In this document: one piece after another, positions 13,399 to 15,551 of the stretch | Position numbering within the stretch: the stretch's first letter is position 1 | Layout of the letters: the number at the start of each line of letters is the position of its first letter | From: Microcaldota archaeon | GTDB taxonomy: Archaea > Micrarchaeota > Micrarchaeia > Micrarchaeales > Micrarchaeaceae | Assembly (NCBI GenBank): GCA_021819045.1 | Contig: JAKASM010000002.1 | Coordinates: forward strand, 1-15,551 | Direction: 5' to 3' | DNA: 15,551 nucleotides | The notes under the pieces: generated by a model | Seen by the model: the letters and a program-made list of their open reading frames with translations, nothing else | What the model was told of the DNA's origin: nothing | Databases searched by the model: none | Translations under genes and position numbers: made by a program

Positions 13399-15551
13399 TC
13401 AGATCTGCATGTTTCTGCCCGCGCGCACCATAATGCTTTTGATAGGCCTTCCTTTCTGTCCGAGAAACTCTATTGAATACTGCGCCCCAACTATCATCTT
13501 GTGCCTTACCGCAGCAGGCAGAGATTCCAGCCAGAATGTGGCTACCTCTTCCTCCAGGAAGGATATCCTTATTCCCGCAGGTTTTTCAGCGCAATCACGA
13601 ATGAATATCCTGCACATCGCCTCTTTCGGTGCCGCAATTCTGTTTTGTACAGAATTTATCGATTGGGTATTCTGCCCTTCAAATGAATTGCACCCCATGG
13701 TCTTCACGAAAATTGTGTCAGGCGATATTTTGAGTCCGTTTTCCTTGTTAACATAGGATAACGCGCCTATTCTCGAATCAAGGTGCTTCAGCTTGGATAC
13801 GACCGCATCGTTTTCCACGTTTGTGAATACAAGGTCATTGGCAGCATCCTCTGCTACATCCGGCGCCTGCTTCAGGTAGAGCTTCATCTGGCACAGCCTT
13901 CTTATGCTCTTGTCTATATCTGTTATGTTGTGCGCCAGCAGCATAAGCCCTATACCCTTCTTCCTGAAGTCCTGTATTCTGTACCTCATATCCTCTACCA
14001 CTGCTGACCTGCTGTCCTTAAGCATCATCTGCGCCTCTTCCAGGCATATCACCAGCCTGAGCTCATCCTCTCCGTTTGAATCTAACATTGATGCAACAGA
14101 GTAAGCAAGGTTAAGTATCAATGCATACAGATGCTCCCTTGTGCCGGCTCCAGCGCAGGATATGTCGAACACCACCCCGTTGTTTATCATATCCTCTATG
14201 CGCACTCCCTTCCTTGAAGAATACTCTGGCATGGATAGCACAGATTTCAGGTTCTCTAAAGACGCCTTTATGTTCTCGCCGTGCTTTGTGTATTTTACCC
14301 CTACATTTGTGTGCTTTCCGTGCAGGGCTATTATTGACTCGCTTATTTCATGGAAAACGTATGCAGGGTCTGGTTCCAGTGTTTTTGAATAAACCTTTCG
14401 GAATGCATTCAGCAGGCATTTTTCGATTGGATTCCTATAAGGCCCCGCAGCAGCAGCGGAGGCAAGCACCATAGCCAGAGATTCGTAAAAGCTTGAAATA
14501 GGTGCTCCGTCAGGACACCTGAAGAAATTGATGGGAATGCTGCCATCACACAGCTTTATAAGGGCCATCCCATGGGAAACCGCAAAGCCCTGCCACTCAT
14601 CAGTCGGGGATATTATCAGCATCTTGGGCCTGCTTGTTTTGAGCACAGAATCCAATATGGACATTGCTGCCCTTGTCTTTCCGGATCCAGGAAGGCCGCT
14701 TATTATCGTGCCAAGATTCATCGCACTTTTTCTTATCCTCACAGTTCTCCCAGAGTCATAAACTGAGTCTTTCATGAAGCTGCCCAATTCCACATCTCCT
14801 TCGCAGCGGGGCTCAGCAGTCTGTATCACATGCCTTATCAAAGGCGACCCTCTATGGCAGAAAAGCCGCGCAGCCATGTCAGAGCTGAAGGGGGCTGCAC
14901 CTATAGACTCTAAATGCCGGAAAGCGTCCTCAATGCTTCCGGAAAAATGGTGGGATTCTATAACCAGCATTTTCATCGATATATAGTCACGTATGGCAGG
15001 AGTTGTAGCAATAAATAGTATTCTATATGCATAGCCGTTCCTCAATAAAGAGAGATTGAGCGATTCCAGCATCTCGGACAGAAAGGCTTCCTCGCTAGAC
15101 GAAACAAAATCCTTGCCCTGCACAGACCTGTTTACCCGTTTGCCGAATCCCGTGTCGGATATGGAATAACCGATGTTCCTGCTTATCTCTCCAAGCCTTT
15201 TTTCTATATGGTGCATGCGCGGTCCTATCTGCTCATGGCTTTCTTTCGAGAAGAATGCTGCAAGGTATCCTTCATTTATGCCAGAGTCGAATATATCTGA
15301 GATAAACGCATTCCCTATGCTTTCCGGACTTCTGTAAAGCGAAAGCGCATCCCCGTCGAGATGCACATTGCGCGTCTCCTCTTCAAACGAAAGCCCCGGA
15401 ATTATCCCAGGAAGCCTTTTAACACCTTCATCATCGCCAGAGGCTATGCTGCACTTCCTCCGTGCAAAATCATATATTAAGCAGAATGGCTTGCATGCAA
15501 GCGCATCAAGAAGGACTCCCTGGTCTATCTGTGCGTCTGGCAGAGTGGCAA
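13399..15551 (-). CDS. HerA/VirB4-like FtsK-superfamily ATPase (5' end beyond window)
   Basis: The frame is open from the right edge to TGA at 13399-13401, with 717 residues visible. The part before about 15367 continues without a stop, so the GTG at 15366 is not necessarily the start. An N-terminal region of mixed alpha/beta without clear motifs precedes the ATPase domain. That domain has Walker A SGLPGSGKTRAAM (coding 14662-14700), LIISPTDEWQGF, INFF near the insertion that HerA/VirB4 proteins carry, Walker B LRLVICLEEAQMML (about 14020-14060) and the sensor-like RKKGIGLMLLAHN. The C-terminal region has a family-like KLYLKQ strand. Known relatives pump DNA or drive secretion and end-resection (HerA with NurA); no NurA partner is visible here. 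Its exact role is unknown. Confidence 0.8.
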   Translation of the reverse strand, partial: ATLPDAQIDQGVLLDALACKPFCLIYDFARRKCSIASGDDEGVKRLPGIIPGLSFEEETRNVHLDGDALSLYRSPESIGNAFISDIFDSGINEGYLAAFFSKESHEQIGPRMHHIEKRLGEISRNIGYSISDTGFGKRVNRSVQGKDFVSSSEEAFLSEMLESLNLSLLRNGYAYRILFIATTPAIRDYISMKMLVIESHHFSGSIEDAFRHLESIGAAPFSSDMAARLFCHRGSPLIRHVIQTAEPRCEGDVELGSFMKDSVYDSGRTVRIRKSAMNLGTIISGLPGSGKTRAAMSILDSVLKTSRPKMLIISPTDEWQGFAVSHGMALIKLCDGSIPINFFRCPDGAPISSFYESLAMVLASAAAAGPYRNPIEKCLLNAFRKVYSKTLEPDPAYVFHEISESIIALHGKHTNVGVKYTKHGENIKASLENLKSVLSMPEYSSRKGVRIEDMINNGVVFDISCAGAGTREHLYALILNLAYSVASMLDSNGEDELRLVICLEEAQMMLKDSRSAVVEDMRYRIQDFRKKGIGLMLLAHNITDIDKSIRRLCQMKLYLKQAPDVAEDAANDLVFTNVENDAVVSKLKHLDSRIGALSYVNKENGLKISPDTIFVKTMGCNSFEGQNTQSINSVQNRIAAPKEAMCRIFIRDCAEKPAGIRISFLEEEVATFWLESLPAAVRHKMIVGAQYSIEFLGQKGRPIKSIMVRAGRNMQI

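Noticed and set aside
1..15551. CRISPR array, insertion sequence or rRNA genes
   Set aside because: On reading both strands I saw no regularly spaced direct repeats, transposase motifs or rRNA-like stretches.

Overview
The window reads as archaeal DNA. The evidence is an archaeal-type mevalonate branch (isopentenyl phosphate kinase beside a mevalonate-type decarboxylase), a short OB-fold single-stranded DNA-binding protein, a tRNA-Trp with an intron in the archaeal position, TATA boxes about 27 bases upstream of leaderless or short-leader starts, ribosome-binding sites of GTGAT/GGAG type, an intein, and a DUF929 thioredoxin-like protein. Genes are tightly packed. A DPANN or Thermoplasma-like lineage is possible, but the sequence alone does not place the organism.

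Layout. (1) 1-1678, minus: the 5' part of a Mrp/NBP35 (ApbC) Fe-S carrier ATPase, split by a 362-residue intein (137-1222) with two LAGLIDADG motifs. The intein sits inside the conserved DxPPG|T nucleotide-binding motif. The gene runs off the left edge. (2) 1885-2241, plus: SSB, divergent from mrp. (3) 2305-7379: an envelope group made of a membrane flippase-like protein and a GT4 glycosyltransferase (minus, coupled), a divergent alkaline-phosphatase/sulfatase superfamily enzyme (plus), then a coupled PAP2 phosphatase and DUF929 protein (minus). (4) 7440-7581, plus: tRNA-Trp(CCA) with a 69-base intron that carries a kink-turn and a C-box-like element. (5) 7724-11308: an AT-rich defence island with a PDDEXK/DUF5655 protein converging on a type IIG restriction-methylation enzyme. 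Behind it (11317-11484) is a 55-codon reading frame that looks like the left-over C-terminal tail of a Cas1 protein. (6) 11488-15551, minus: HerA/VirB4-like ATPase (5' end outside the window), mevalonate (di)phosphate decarboxylase and isopentenyl phosphate kinase.

How the parts fit. The decarboxylase and kinase are consecutive steps of an isoprenoid route to archaeal lipids if the decarboxylase acts on phosphomevalonate. The glycosyltransferase, flippase-like, sulfatase-like and PAP2 genes fit lipid-linked glycan building. The nuclease and type IIG genes look like transferred defence genes placed between tRNA-Trp and the housekeeping isoprenoid genes, with a trace of a former CRISPR-Cas locus at the inner edge. 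The most notable items are the intein, the guide-like element in the tRNA intron, and the island with its Cas1-like remnant.
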